From: Spirochaetaceae bacterium
GTDB lineage: Bacteria > Spirochaetota > Spirochaetia > DSM-27196 > SLAA01
Assembly: GCA_007695055.1 (NCBI GenBank)
Contig: REEM01000087.1
Location: forward strand, 1-37,751
Reading direction: 5' to 3'
Length of the DNA stretch: 37,751 bases
Shown here: piece after piece, positions 24,838 to 33,778 of the stretch
Numbering within the stretch: the stretch's first letter is position 1
How the letters are laid out: each line of letters opens with the position of its first letter
Translations under genes and position numbers: made by a program
Notes under the pieces: model-generated
Seen by the model: the letters and a program-made list of their open reading frames with translations, nothing else
Database searches by the model: none
What the model was told of the DNA's origin: nothing

Positions 24838-25175
24838 TGACACCACGAATTATTGGCGGGAAGAAGTCCCGTTCAACCCAGGCGGCAGAAAGATTCTTTA
24901 AGGAACGCCGAATTGAATACCAGCTTGTTGATATTGGGCGTGATGCACCCTCGGCGGGCGAGCTTGACCGAATTGCGTCCCAATGCGGCGGCTTCGAGGC
25001 GCTCATTGACCCCGAGTCGGCGAGCTATCAAAAACGTGGCATGCAGTACATGGAGTTTGACACCCGTGAGGAGCTGCTTGCTGATCCCGCACTCTTGCGA
25101 ATTCCTATTCTCAGGACCGACAAGGGAGCGGCAGTCCAGCCGACGAGAGAGGATCTCGAACGGCTCACAATCTAA
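24837..25175 (+). CDS. ArsC/Spx-family thioredoxin-fold protein lacking the catalytic cysteine
   Basis: A 112-residue protein of the ArsC/Spx/YffB fold. KSRSTQAAERFFKERRIEYQLVDI is the N-terminal thioredoxin-like helix region, DPESASYQKRGMQYMEF the middle, and LLRIPILRTDKGAAVQPTREDLERL the characteristic cis-proline end (R-x-P-I). Where arsenate reductases and Spx have the cysteine (C-x(2)-S/C), this protein reads GGKKSRST; there is no cysteine at that site, and the only one is in SQCGG. A reductase reaction by the usual mechanism is therefore unlikely. The ATG at 24837 is directly preceded by a small hairpin (TGATAG-GCTTTT-CTATCA) and no clear ribosome binding site; TTG 24819 is an alternative start. 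It is divergent from tamB and convergent with the J-domain gene, with an 8-base gap. Confidence 0.82.
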   Translation: MTPRIIGGKKSRSTQAAERFFKERRIEYQLVDIGRDAPSAGELDRIASQCGGFEALIDPESASYQKRGMQYMEFDTREELLADPALLRIPILRTDKGAAVQPTREDLERLTI

Positions 25176-25183
25176 TAACGAGC

Positions 25184-25813
25184 TCATGAGGTAAACACAA
25201 CCCGCAAGCGGAGCCCACGACCGTGACCAAGTCCGGGATGAGATTCCACCTCAAGAATGTCTCCGTGCCGGACACCGGCCGGAATTCGAACCTGCACATA
25301 GCCATATGTGGTCGGTACTCGTATTGGGGCTCCCTCTTGCGCCTCTTTGGAGCTCATCTCAAGGTCAAAATCCACACCGCCAGCATCGTTATCTAACAGC
25401 GCGTCGGTAAATCCAAGTCGCGTCTCGTTCCAGGTGAGGCGCATCTCATCTAAGGCAGCAAATACCGTGGCAAAGGCCCCACCTAATGTCGCGCGCGGAT
25501 TTCCCTCAAATGCGGCGCGCGCCATGCGCTGAGCCTCACGAACGGCACGGTTTGGCCGTACGGTGTCGACACGTCTTACCGAAACGCCTGGGCGTCGGCG
25601 GCGTGCAAGTTCGGCGTCATAAGCCGACCGGGAGTTCGGGTCCTTGAGTGTTTCGTATGCCTCACGCGCGGCCTGGAAGGCCGGAGACTCCTGTTCCGAA
25701 ATTCTGTCAGGATGATGCTGTTTTGCGGCCTGCCGGAACGCACGCCGGACTTCCTCAGTCTTGGCGTTCTCCTTCAGACCAAGAACTTCGTACAACGTTT
25801 TGTCGGCACTCAT
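25184..25813 (-). CDS. J-domain co-chaperone (short DnaJ/CbpA-like)
   Basis: A 209-residue protein with an N-terminal J domain (LYEVLGLKENAKTEEVRRAFRQAAKQHHPD in segments, HPD at residues 34-36, then AREAYETLKDPNSRSAYD). A central region of about 60 residues has no known motif, and a C-terminal beta segment (GYVQVRIPAGVRHGDILEVESHPGLGHGRGLRLRVV in parts) resembles the end of the DnaJ/CbpA client-binding domain. There is no zinc finger. It should stimulate the ATPase of an Hsp70, but no Hsp70 gene is adjacent; the nearest is at 33765-35456. GAGAGGA lies just before the ATG. It is divergent from the MFS gene. Confidence 0.88.
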   Translation of the reverse strand: MSADKTLYEVLGLKENAKTEEVRRAFRQAAKQHHPDRISEQESPAFQAAREAYETLKDPNSRSAYDAELARRRRPGVSVRRVDTVRPNRAVREAQRMARAAFEGNPRATLGGAFATVFAALDEMRLTWNETRLGFTDALLDNDAGGVDFDLEMSSKEAQEGAPIRVPTTYGYVQVRIPAGVRHGDILEVESHPGLGHGRGLRLRVVFTS

Positions 25814-25945
25814 ATTCCTCTCTCCACCAACAAATGTAACAGTAGTTAACGCTATCTACCAAGGCTTCTGCGCTACGTTTCCAGGAATAATGTATCCCAT
25901 CATAGCAATTCGTCGTCAAGTTGTCGCTCGTCCAAACACTCCCTC

Positions 25946-27154
25946 ATGTGTTACCCTAAGTCCATTATGCAGCCTATATCTCGTCCACTTCGCGAGGTTT
26001 TTCCGTCGGTGTTATTTCTCACACTGATAGTCTTTAGCCTCTTTTTTCCGCGTCTTCTTATCTCGCCGCTCCTTGTAGAGATACGTCAAGATCTTGGAAT
26101 GACCGCCGGTCAGGCAACGCGTCTTTTTCTATCAATTTCCATTGGCTTCATCACCTCAATACTCGCAAGTGGATATCTCACGCAACGCTTACAGCACTTT
26201 CATGTCATAACCATTGCGGTTCTGACTATGGGCTGCGGGCTGCTGTTTGCAGCTTTGTCACAAGGGCCACGCACTATACATCTCGCCATGCTGATTCTTG
26301 GCTCGGCAGCGGGTTTGTACCCCCCTTCGGGGCTAAGCTCCTTAGCTGCAATGGTACGTCCCGAGGACCGGGGAAAAGCCCTGTCAATTCATGAGTTGGG
26401 CCCGGCAATTTCTTTTGTGGCCGCGCCAACTATCGTAGCCCTTGCGGCCAACTTCATGTCATGGCGCCTGATTCTGGGGGCGGTTGCCCTTGTGTGCTTT
26501 ATTTTGGCTCCAAGCTTCCTTGTCTTCAGCCGTTTTGGACGCTTTCATGGTGAGCCCCCAAGCCTGGGCAACCTTAAGCAGGTGCTGTCAAATCCACAGT
26601 TCTGGGTTCTTGGTCTACTCTTTGTCCTGGCCGCATCGGCCGCAGTTGGGGTATACAACGTTCTCCCAACCTTCCTCATTCAGGAACGCGGAATGAGCAC
26701 CACACTCGCCGGATCCTTAATCGGGGCATCACGAATTCCCGGCATCTTCATGCTGTTCGGAGTCGGGGTAGCAGTAGATAAGCTCGGTTTTAGCAGACTG
26801 ATCGCTGTAACCGCTGCTGCGACCGGGATCATGACTATTCTCATTGGTACTTTGCACGGCCTGCCCTTACGAGGAGCTGTGCTGTTGCAACCAATGATCG
26901 TTGGCGCCTTCTTCCCGGCGGTTCTTGCCGCCCTGTCAGAGCTTGGCCCTCCCGAGACCCGCAACGTAGCAATCTCACTCATCATACCCGCAGGAAACCT
27001 TGCTGGAGCCGGTCTGTTTCCGGCAGTAGCTGGTCTATTTGCAGACCGTGGATACTTCTTCCTGAGCTTTGTGATAACCGGAGTGCTCTTGCTCAGCGCC
27101 TGTACCCTTGCGCCTTTTCTGGGCACGCGCCCCACGAAACCTGATCCCTTGTGA
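25946..27154 (+). CDS. Major facilitator superfamily transporter
   Basis: A 402-residue protein with about 12 hydrophobic segments, beginning VLFLTLIVFSLFFPRLLISPLL. MFS marks include SGYLTQRLQHF between helices 2 and 3 (the loop is divergent from the usual GxLaDrxGrr), GLYPPSGLSSLAAMV and RPEDRGKALSIHELG, and in the second half GVGVAVDKLGFSRLI, which matches the loop consensus better. GPAISFVAAPTIVALAANF is a typical core helix. The pattern resembles the CynX/NIMT or general drug/anion type, but the substrate cannot be inferred. The ATG at 25967 (residue 8) is an equally possible start, as neither has a good ribosome binding site. No partner gene is linked; prfC follows after 45 bases. Confidence 0.87.
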   Translation: MCYPKSIMQPISRPLREVFPSVLFLTLIVFSLFFPRLLISPLLVEIRQDLGMTAGQATRLFLSISIGFITSILASGYLTQRLQHFHVITIAVLTMGCGLLFAALSQGPRTIHLAMLILGSAAGLYPPSGLSSLAAMVRPEDRGKALSIHELGPAISFVAAPTIVALAANFMSWRLILGAVALVCFILAPSFLVFSRFGRFHGEPPSLGNLKQVLSNPQFWVLGLLFVLAASAAVGVYNVLPTFLIQERGMSTTLAGSLIGASRIPGIFMLFGVGVAVDKLGFSRLIAVTAAATGIMTILIGTLHGLPLRGAVLLQPMIVGAFFPAVLAALSELGPPETRNVAISLIIPAGNLAGAGLFPAVAGLFADRGYFFLSFVITGVLLLSACTLAPFLGTRPTKPDPL

Positions 27155-27199
27155 AGCCGCGAGTATTCCGTTATTCTTCAACTAAGGCGTACACAACAT

Positions 27200-28837
27200 A
27201 TGGAAAACGAACAATCTATTCAGCAACGACGGACTTTTGCCGTCATTAGTCACCCGGATGCGGGCAAAACAACACTTACCGAGAAGCTGCTGCTCTTTGG
27301 CGGCGGAATCCGAACCGCCGGGGCGGTAAAGTCCAACAAAATCAAAAAAACTGCAACTTCCGACTTCATGGAAATTGAAAAACAGCGTGGAATATCGGTG
27401 GCTACCGCAGTCATGACCTTTGAGTACGACGGGAAACTCATTAATATTCTCGATACTCCCGGCCACAAAGACTTTGCCGAGGATACCTACCGTACCCTTT
27501 CCGCAGTAGACAGCGTCATCCTTGTCATTGACTGCGTGAAGGGTGTTGAGGAACAGACCGAGAAACTGATGCAGGTCTGTCGCATGCGCAAGACTCCGGT
27601 CATTGTTTTTGTTAACAAGCTTGATCGCGACGGCCGCCCCCCTTTTGAACTCATGGACGAGCTCGAGAACAAACTCGGCATCACGGTCCGTCCGCTTACA
27701 TGGCCTATAGGCATGGGGCGTGCCTTCAAGGGTGTGTATAACCTTAATGAGAGTAACGTATACCTGTTCCAGCCCGGGAAGACCGTCGTTGAAGATCATA
27801 GGCTGTTGGTGGACGATCTTTCGGACCCGCAACTCGACAAAGAGGTATCAAGGTCCGCTGCAGATCAACTGCGTGAGGATATCTCACTCATTGAGGGCGT
27901 CTATGACACCTTCGCTCGTGAGGACTATCTCAGCGGAGATATCGCGCCGGTCTTCTTTGGCAGTGCGCTCAACAACTTTGGCGTCCGGGAACTTCTTGAG
28001 ACCTTCCTTGGCCTATCACCACCTCCTCGTTCACGTGAAACCGACCTCCGCACCGTTGAGCCGGACGAGACGGCCTTTAGCGGATTTGTCTTTAAAATTC
28101 ATGCTAACCTCGATCCCCGCCACCGCGATAGAATTGCATTTCTTCGGGTATGCTCGGGAGTTTTTGAGCGAGGCAAAGCCTATCACCATGTAAGGCGCAA
28201 CAAAGATATCCGTTTCTCTACCACCTACAGCTTCATGGCTGAGCGCAAGAACGCGGTAGACCGAGCATATCCAGGCGATGTAGTCGGCTTGTATGACAGA
28301 GGTGACATGGTTATTGGTGACACAATCACCGAAGGTGAGCACCATAGCTTCCAAGGGATCCCGAACTTCTCACCGACTATTTTCAAAGAGGTCGTCAACG
28401 CCGACCCGTTACGAACAAAGCAACTTGAGAAAGGTCTCAAGCAATTGACTGAGGAAGGTGTCGCGCAGCTCTTTATCCAGCAGCCGGGCCGAAGACAAAT
28501 TATTGGTGCGGTGGGCGAACTGCAGTTTGAGGTAATACAGTACCGGCTTCGTGAGGAGTATGGCGCTGCAAGTAGCATGAAGTCGCTGCCCTACGCTCGC
28601 GCGTGCTGGTTCACCTGTGACGACCGTGAAGCGCGGGAGACATTCAGACGTTTCCGGGAACACCAGATTGCCGAGGACAAAAACGGTCGCCCGGTCTACT
28701 TTGCCGAGTCCGAGTGGATGCTGTCCTCAATGATGCGCGACAATCCCAAGGTGACCTTTCATTTCACCTCGGAGCTTGAGGGCACAGGGGTTACCCGCGA
28801 GTCCTTGGCCGGGATTGGTGGAAGTTCACGCAGATGA
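27200..28837 (+). CDS. prfC: Peptide chain release factor 3 (RF3)
   Basis: A 545-residue translational GTPase that removes RF1/RF2 from the ribosome after peptide release. The G domain has [13 protein letters not shown] (residues 17-29), the RF3-specific [22 protein letters not shown] (85-92) and NKLDRD (139-144). RF3-specific segments later include [23 protein letters not shown] in parts, [22 protein letters not shown] and [17 protein letters not shown]. Length agrees with the family (E. coli 529). The stop overlaps the srkA start (ATGA, 28834-28837). No strong ribosome binding site precedes the start; AAGG lies 13 bases upstream. Confidence 0.97.
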   Translation: MENEQSIQQRRTFAVISHPDAGKTTLTEKLLLFGGGIRTAGAVKSNKIKKTATSDFMEIEKQRGISVATAVMTFEYDGKLINILDTPGHKDFAEDTYRTLSAVDSVILVIDCVKGVEEQTEKLMQVCRMRKTPVIVFVNKLDRDGRPPFELMDELENKLGITVRPLTWPIGMGRAFKGVYNLNESNVYLFQPGKTVVEDHRLLVDDLSDPQLDKEVSRSAADQLREDISLIEGVYDTFAREDYLSGDIAPVFFGSALNNFGVRELLETFLGLSPPPRSRETDLRTVEPDETAFSGFVFKIHANLDPRHRDRIAFLRVCSGVFERGKAYHHVRRNKDIRFSTTYSFMAERKNAVDRAYPGDVVGLYDRGDMVIGDTITEGEHHSFQGIPNFSPTIFKEVVNADPLRTKQLEKGLKQLTEEGVAQLFIQQPGRRQIIGAVGELQFEVIQYRLREEYGAASSMKSLPYARACWFTCDDREARETFRRFREHQIAEDKNGRPVYFAESEWMLSSMMRDNPKVTFHFTSELEGTGVTRESLAGIGGSSRR

Positions 28838-29853
28838 ACACAAATTACTCCACACCTGGCTCCTTTGACCTGCTGACGCCGCAACTGGCCTCGGGGGCGG
28901 TTGAGCAAGCATACGGCCTGCGGCTTGACGGCACCGTGACACCGTACCCGAGCTATGTAAACCGGGTGTATGGCGTCCGTGATGAAGACGGGCAGGAATA
29001 CATAACAAAGTTTTATAGGCCCGACAGATGGAGCTTTGAGGCCATTGCTGAGGAACATGAGTTCCTGCTGCAGTGCCGTGAGAAAGAACTACCGGTAATT
29101 GCGCCCCTTCCCGACCTCGACGGAGATACCCTGTTGGAGTTGGAAATAGAACGCGAACCGCACGCTGATCCACTAAACATTTGCTTTGCTCTTTTCCCCA
29201 AGACTGGTGGCCGCAACTTTGACCCCGAGAGCGACGAAGACTGGTTCCGCATTGGGGCTGTTGTGGGGCGACTCCATCAAATCGGCAGTCAGGCGCATTC
29301 GGAACATCGCACACGTTGCACGCCAGATGAAGTTATTGGTACCGCGCTCGAAGAGCTCACGGAAGCCCATGTGGTACATCCAGAGTTCGCGAGCGATTTC
29401 GCCGATCTATGTGAACAAGTCCGGCAGGCTATCCAACCGCTCTTTGCTGGCCTACCTTTGCAGCGGGTCCATGGAGACTGCCATCGTGGCAACATTCTAG
29501 ACAGACCGGATACCGGACTGCTCCTCATTGACTTCGACGACATGATGCTCGCGCCCCCGGTTCAGGACTTGTGGCTATTGCTTCCAGGTTTTGCTGAGGA
29601 CTGCGGACGAGAGCTCACTATGATTCTTGATGGGTATGAACAGTTTTGCAACTTCGACCGTAGCACCCTTGAACTCATTGAGCCGCTTCGCTTCATGAGG
29701 ATGGTGTACTTCCTTGCCTGGCGTGCTCGACAGCGAAATGATTACTGGTTTCAGCAGAGCTTTCCAGACTGGGGCACCAAGGCATTCTGGAGCAAGGAAC
29801 TGGAAGACCTCATGCAACAACGAACAATGCTCTCGCACACGAGTTCCCTGTAA
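28834..29853 (+). CDS. srkA: Stress response serine/threonine kinase SrkA (YihE/RdoA family)
   Basis: A 339-residue protein with the APH/choline-kinase fold of E. coli SrkA (328 residues). The N-lobe has [16 protein letters not shown] and the ATP-lysine region [24 protein letters not shown] in parts. The catalytic loop is [12 protein letters not shown] (211-222), and the metal site is [18 protein letters not shown] (230-247). Family role: a cytoplasmic protein kinase that protects cells during envelope or oxidative stress. It is translationally coupled to prfC. In the proteobacteria I know of, the neighbour is dsbA rather than prfC, so this pairing is different. It is convergent with the lipid-kinase gene with a 13-base gap and no clear terminator. 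Confidence 0.92.
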   Translation: MNTNYSTPGSFDLLTPQLASGAVEQAYGLRLDGTVTPYPSYVNRVYGVRDEDGQEYITKFYRPDRWSFEAIAEEHEFLLQCREKELPVIAPLPDLDGDTLLELEIEREPHADPLNICFALFPKTGGRNFDPESDEDWFRIGAVVGRLHQIGSQAHSEHRTRCTPDEVIGTALEELTEAHVVHPEFASDFADLCEQVRQAIQPLFAGLPLQRVHGDCHRGNILDRPDTGLLLIDFDDMMLAPPVQDLWLLLPGFAEDCGRELTMILDGYEQFCNFDRSTLELIEPLRFMRMVYFLAWRARQRNDYWFQQSFPDWGTKAFWSKELEDLMQQRTMLSHTSSL

Positions 29854-29866
29854 TGAAGCAATAAAG

Positions 29867-31042
29867 CTACTTGACCACCGTTTCTTCCAGTCGAGGATGA
29901 AACAGGCGGTAGAATGGGGCTGGAACCAGAAAAGTCAGGGCACGCGGGAGAACTCGGAGAGATACCCGATACCGGCCGTCGGCAGAAGGGACATCCGCAC
30001 CCAACAACTCACCGTCGGCATGAAACCGGAACGGCTTCTCCGAGGATACGTGCAAAGCGCCGACTTCGTAGCGTTCAATCACCGGTTTTGCCGCGCGGGC
30101 ATATCGTTGGTTGATTCGACTGTGCCGACCGAACCAGACATCGGCAAGATTCCGCAAACCGTCGAGCCTACCGGCAAAGTCGTATACATACACGTCTATA
30201 TGGCCGTCGTTGCACACGACATCGGGACATACCTTGAACATTTTACCATAGTAGGGCCGCGTACCAATCTCGAGCATAACCGGGCTACGCTCGAGTGATA
30301 GTCGTGCAAAAGGGAACTCCGCATTGACCCTGGGTCCTCTAAAGGCATATTTTCCGGAGAACAGATCAAGATTGAAGGTGGTTCGCCGCTTGAATCCGTC
30401 ACCAAGACCGTAGCCTATTGCAGAGACAAGATACTGGATCATGCCCGGGCGGGTAACTGTCCGGCCCTTTGCCGTTTTCTCTTTGTATTGCTCCCGCTTT
30501 GCTAGTGTCTCTGCATCGTAACCCATTCCAATGAGTTGAGCGTATCTTGTTGTATTATTGTACTCAATCTCGATCAGGTCTACATCTATGGTGTACCCAT
30601 GCTTAACTGCCTCAATGTAGGTATCAACCTGCCGCGCCATTCGAACCGGAACTTCATAACTGTCCTGAATACCATTCCCGGTGCCACCGCGAAAGAATCC
30701 AACCGCTTTACGGAATGACTCACCGGCTACGACCGACTCAAGCTCCTGCTCTCCTAAGGGGCCACCGACATCCTCTCCTACATGCTCGCCAACCATTGCT
30801 ATCTTCCCACGATACAGTGAGTTAATGGCATCATGCGCTGTACCGTCCCCCCCCCACACCAAGAGATGTGCAAACTCACTTTGGGTAAACTCGGAGACCT
30901 GGCGCATGAGGTCAGCCTTACTTTCAGTGACCCGAACTTCCAAGATGCGATCGTGCTGCCTCAGAAGTCGTTGCAATCGCCGTACATGTCTGAATCGGCG
31001 GGTAGGATTAATGAGAACAAGAACCTGTTTCTGTTGAATCAT
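29867..31042 (-). CDS. Diacylglycerol/sphingosine-kinase-like lipid kinase
   Basis: A 391-residue member of the DAGK/NAD-kinase fold. Marks are VLVLINPTRR (residues 7-16), the nucleotide motif VWGGDGTAHDAINSL (62-76) and the later FRGGTGNGIQDSYEVP with the GTGN loop. A C-terminal segment with DVVCNDGHIDVYVYD and FRFHADGELLGAD has the D-GE pattern of these enzymes. It is about 80-90 residues longer than YegS-type enzymes. The lipid substrate is unknown; phosphatidic acid formation is a general expectation. The GGDGT motif is encoded across a run of nine G. It begins 58 bases after the CheA-like gene with no convincing terminator between, so it may be the last gene of that operon. Confidence 0.87.
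   Translation of the reverse strand: MIQQKQVLVLINPTRRFRHVRRLQRLLRQHDRILEVRVTESKADLMRQVSEFTQSEFAHLLVWGGDGTAHDAINSLYRGKIAMVGEHVGEDVGGPLGEQELESVVAGESFRKAVGFFRGGTGNGIQDSYEVPVRMARQVDTYIEAVKHGYTIDVDLIEIEYNNTTRYAQLIGMGYDAETLAKREQYKEKTAKGRTVTRPGMIQYLVSAIGYGLGDGFKRRTTFNLDLFSGKYAFRGPRVNAEFPFARLSLERSPVMLEIGTRPYYGKMFKVCPDVVCNDGHIDVYVYDFAGRLDGLRNLADVWFGRHSRINQRYARAAKPVIERYEVGALHVSSEKPFRFHADGELLGADVPSADGRYRVSLRVLPRALTFLVPAPFYRLFHPRLEETVVK
30847..30855. repeat. Homopolymer of nine C (G9 on the coding strand) in the lipid-kinase gene
   Basis: Nine consecutive C on the plus strand encode the W-G-G-D part of the catalytic GGDGT motif on the minus strand. The tract is long for coding DNA and prone to slippage; a change by one base would truncate the protein at about one sixth of its length. 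Confidence 0.9.
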
Positions 31043-31100
31043 TCAATCCTCGTTTACGATATTTGAGGGATCAGATTTTAAGGCAGTAATCTTTTGCCTC

Positions 31101-33125
31101 TTAACTGCCCAAGGCTTCAAAGCGTAGAGGGAGAAAGACAGGAATGGAACGCCGAAGTGTCTGAGAGTAGATTGAATGGAGATGGGACACATCACGTACC
31201 ACTGTCTCTTCAGCGACAGCCTCATGAACCACTATGATTGTATCCACCTCATCAACTCGCACAAGAACACCCTGAAGAGTGGCGGAGCTCGTAACGAGTG
31301 CCTCCTTAGGCGTCTCAACAGCAAAGACTCGCAGATCTTCACCCAGGTGTCGGTAATAGGTGTTTCCGCCTTCGTCGGTACTCAGAAACCGGCGGTCAAG
31401 CGGGAATCGCCCATAGACCTCTGCTGCGGGGACAGCAAACTCTTTTCCTTCAAAGCGGACAATGAGGACGCTCATCAGACGAGTGCTGCGAGGCAGATAG
31501 AGCCGAAAGATTAAACCTTGTCCTGGTGTGTTCTCAAGTTCAAGTCTACCCCCGACGACCTGCTCAATAAGATAGCGCACCACATCGAGTCCTACTCCAC
31601 GGCCTGAGTATACTCCGCCAGCTTCTTTTGTAGAAAACCCGGGGCTGCTTAGAACTTCAAGCAAGCTTTGGGATTCCGTACTCTGTTCGGAAATATCTGT
31701 GATAGTCCCGCCTCTCTCCATGACCCTACGCGCAAGGGCCTCATCAACCCCTCGACCATCATCGCTAACCTCTATCATCAAGTATTCGGGAAGATAACGT
31801 GCTTCCACACGTATGAGCCCTTCGGCCGCTTTGCCTGCCGCTTGTCGCTCAACTGGAGTCTCAATTCCGTGATCCACGGCGTTGCGAACGAGGTGCCCAA
31901 TAGCTTCGTTGAGTACACTACCTATAGGTAGAAATACGCTGCAGTCACCCCCATAGCTACGGAAACGCAACTGCTTACCAAGTTGATGTGCGGTATTTCG
32001 AACTCGTCGCGCAACCTCGCGAAATACTTCATGGAGCTGAAGCTCCGAGGATCCTTCAACCGCGCCTGCCACATGACCCGTCATCCTCTGTATGGCCGAA
32101 AGCCGTCGACCAACCGACTCACCAATGTCGTTGTTCTTTAGGAGTTCCGTCTGCATAAGTAGCAGCTCGTTTCGCATCTCGTCGGCATATAGACATAGGC
32201 GCTCATAACTGCGAGTCGAAAGACGAACCGAAACTTCCTCGGCCTCAGCATACAATCCGAAACGACTATCGTCCTCAGCGTCCTCTTTGACAGCCTTCGC
32301 GCGAAGGGTTTCAAGATCAACCTCTCGGCACGCGACAAATTCCACGTTGTCGACATCGACCAAAGCTGGCCCAATCTGGCGAGTTCCCGCACTCGAGTAC
32401 AACACCTCAAAACGCTCCGGTGGTACCGCGTTCTCTACCAAAGGCGGGTAAGACTTAATCACATTTACTCGGCGCTCAAGGTTGGAGAGAACGAGATACA
32501 ACCGCGCATAAACCATGGGCTCAGCATTTCCCAACTCGCACTGTAACAGCTGGAGTTGCTCCCCGCGGGCGGTGGCGTCTCGCGCCAAGCGGAACTCTAC
32601 CGGAGTGAGCTTTAGGGCGCCCTCGGGATCAACAAGCTCCTTATCCGAACTGTAGACGCCCACGAAATTGAATGGCGCAGGATTGTTGGGCTCAGGTGCG
32701 GAGTGCGTATTCTCAGAATTGAGGTTATGCGGGCCCTCAGTTTCCATACCATCCTGTAGCTCTGCACCCCGTCCTGCCTTGAGCTGGTTAAAGGTTTCCG
32801 ACAAGGCGCTATACGCCGCCTTTAAGCGCTCTCTCGTGTCGGCACTTGGTCGAGCTCCGGACTCTCGCAGCCGTGCCAACATTTCTTCAAGCGCGTGAGC
32901 GCTATCCGTGAGCTGTTCGTAACGCAAGAACGAAGACTCGGATTTAAGAGAGTGCGCAGCTCGAAAAGCATTATTCACCTCTCCGGTGTTGTACTCAGAA
33001 TCTAGTAACTCGACCGTGCGACGGATGTCGTCCAACATGCCTCGTCCTTCTTCAAAGAACATCCGCCGGAACAGTCCATGTCCCGAAACACCCAGTTGCT
33101 GGTTGCCGGACTGTTGTGCGCTCAT
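31101..33125 (-). CDS. CheA-like hybrid histidine kinase with Hpt, ATPase and CheW-like domains
   Basis: A 674-residue CheA-family protein. The Hpt domain spans residues 10-115 with His58 in AFRAAHSLKSESSFL, where classical CheA reads AHSIKG. Residues 160-230 (LKLTPVEFRLARDATARGEQLQLL, MVYARLYLVLSNLERRVNVIKSYP) resemble the accessory P2-like module of some CheA proteins. The dimerisation helices are at about 300-350. The ATPase domain has N-box HLVRNAVDHG (411-420), DDGRGVD (455-461), PGFST (495-499) and GRGVGLD (508-514). The CheW-like domain covers 548-670. No CheY, CheW, CheB, CheR or receptor gene is adjacent. The start overlaps the J-domain/HEAT stop (ATGA, 33122-33125). The output is unknown; its fixed partners appear to be chaperones. 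Confidence 0.88.
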   Translation of the reverse strand: MSAQQSGNQQLGVSGHGLFRRMFFEEGRGMLDDIRRTVELLDSEYNTGEVNNAFRAAHSLKSESSFLRYEQLTDSAHALEEMLARLRESGARPSADTRERLKAAYSALSETFNQLKAGRGAELQDGMETEGPHNLNSENTHSAPEPNNPAPFNFVGVYSSDKELVDPEGALKLTPVEFRLARDATARGEQLQLLQCELGNAEPMVYARLYLVLSNLERRVNVIKSYPPLVENAVPPERFEVLYSSAGTRQIGPALVDVDNVEFVACREVDLETLRAKAVKEDAEDDSRFGLYAEAEEVSVRLSTRSYERLCLYADEMRNELLLMQTELLKNNDIGESVGRRLSAIQRMTGHVAGAVEGSSELQLHEVFREVARRVRNTAHQLGKQLRFRSYGGDCSVFLPIGSVLNEAIGHLVRNAVDHGIETPVERQAAGKAAEGLIRVEARYLPEYLMIEVSDDGRGVDEALARRVMERGGTITDISEQSTESQSLLEVLSSPGFSTKEAGGVYSGRGVGLDVVRYLIEQVVGGRLELENTPGQGLIFRLYLPRSTRLMSVLIVRFEGKEFAVPAAEVYGRFPLDRRFLSTDEGGNTYYRHLGEDLRVFAVETPKEALVTSSATLQGVLVRVDEVDTIIVVHEAVAEETVVRDVSHLHSIYSQTLRRSIPVFLPLRFEALGS

Positions 33126-33778
33126 GACCGGGAACCCATTGGCTCGGCAGTGCGAGTGCGTTTTGCGAGGGTAAACAAACGTACCGCCTTTGAACGGAGT
33201 TCAGGACATTGATCTTGCATACCCAGACGAAGTACCGTTGCAAAACGCGAGATTGCATTACTGTGTTCCACACTTATGAGTACTTCCCTCCGCACATCCT
33301 CACTACCGTGATGATACACTGCAGCCAACTCACCGGAGCAACTATGCACATGGAAGAGTCGCAGCGCTTTAAGCGCCTCCTTGACTACAATATCGGACTC
33401 ATCAAACAAGGCCTGCTTAATGAATCCTAAAGCTGCGCGTTTGCGGGTATTCGCGAGACAGCGTACGGCAAATGCTCGGCGATCAGGCCGAACAGCATCA
33501 CGCGCAAGTGCACCTAATTCAAAGAGGTCAAAAGAACGTGGGGGGGCGTAACGATCGCCTGGTGTAGGCCTACTCTCCGGGAAACTCACCAAGTTGGGGC
33601 TGATCGTACGCAGAGTGCGATAGGCGGTAATCACCCGTTCAAGCTTATCTCGAGCAGCCTCGCTGCCTGCAAGATCGGGATGAAGGCTCTTGAGCAGGCT
33701 CCGGTAGGCTGCCCGCACCTCGCTCGCACCAGCGTTTAGAGAGACCCCCAAAATCCGATAGCACTCACGCGTGTTCAC
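33122..33778 (-). CDS. J-domain protein with C-terminal HEAT-like repeats
   Basis: A 218-residue protein. Residues 4-60 form a J domain (CYRILGVSLNAGASEVRAAYRSLLKSLHPD in parts, HPD at residues 33-35, then ITAYRTLRT). After a short linker, residues 85-205 contain alpha-helical repeat units of about 30 residues (RRAFAVRCLANTRKRAALGFIKQAL, DIVVKEALKALRLFHVH, DVRREVLISVEHSN, CPELRSKAVRLFTLAKR) that read as HEAT-like. No zinc finger or DnaJ client domain is present. The start lies 14 bases inside the 3' end of the Hsp70 gene, and the stop overlaps the CheA-like start, so it is placed to link the two. It is the likely dedicated co-chaperone of the neighbouring Hsp70. Confidence 0.85.
   Translation of the reverse strand: MNTRECYRILGVSLNAGASEVRAAYRSLLKSLHPDLAGSEAARDKLERVITAYRTLRTISPNLVSFPESRPTPGDRYAPPRSFDLFELGALARDAVRPDRRAFAVRCLANTRKRAALGFIKQALFDESDIVVKEALKALRLFHVHSCSGELAAVYHHGSEDVRREVLISVEHSNAISRFATVLRLGMQDQCPELRSKAVRLFTLAKRTRTAEPMGSRS

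Noticed and set aside
27182-27832. A 216-residue minus-strand reading frame
   Set aside because: It is antisense to the GTPase domain of prfC and has no supporting signal.
31043-31100. Terminator between the CheA-like and lipid-kinase genes
   Set aside because: Only a 4-bp GGCA/TGCC pairing with a loose AT tail is present, too weak to call.
33540-33546. Run of seven G as a second phase-variable tract
   Set aside because: Seven bases are not unusual at this base composition, and the tract does not lie in a catalytic motif.
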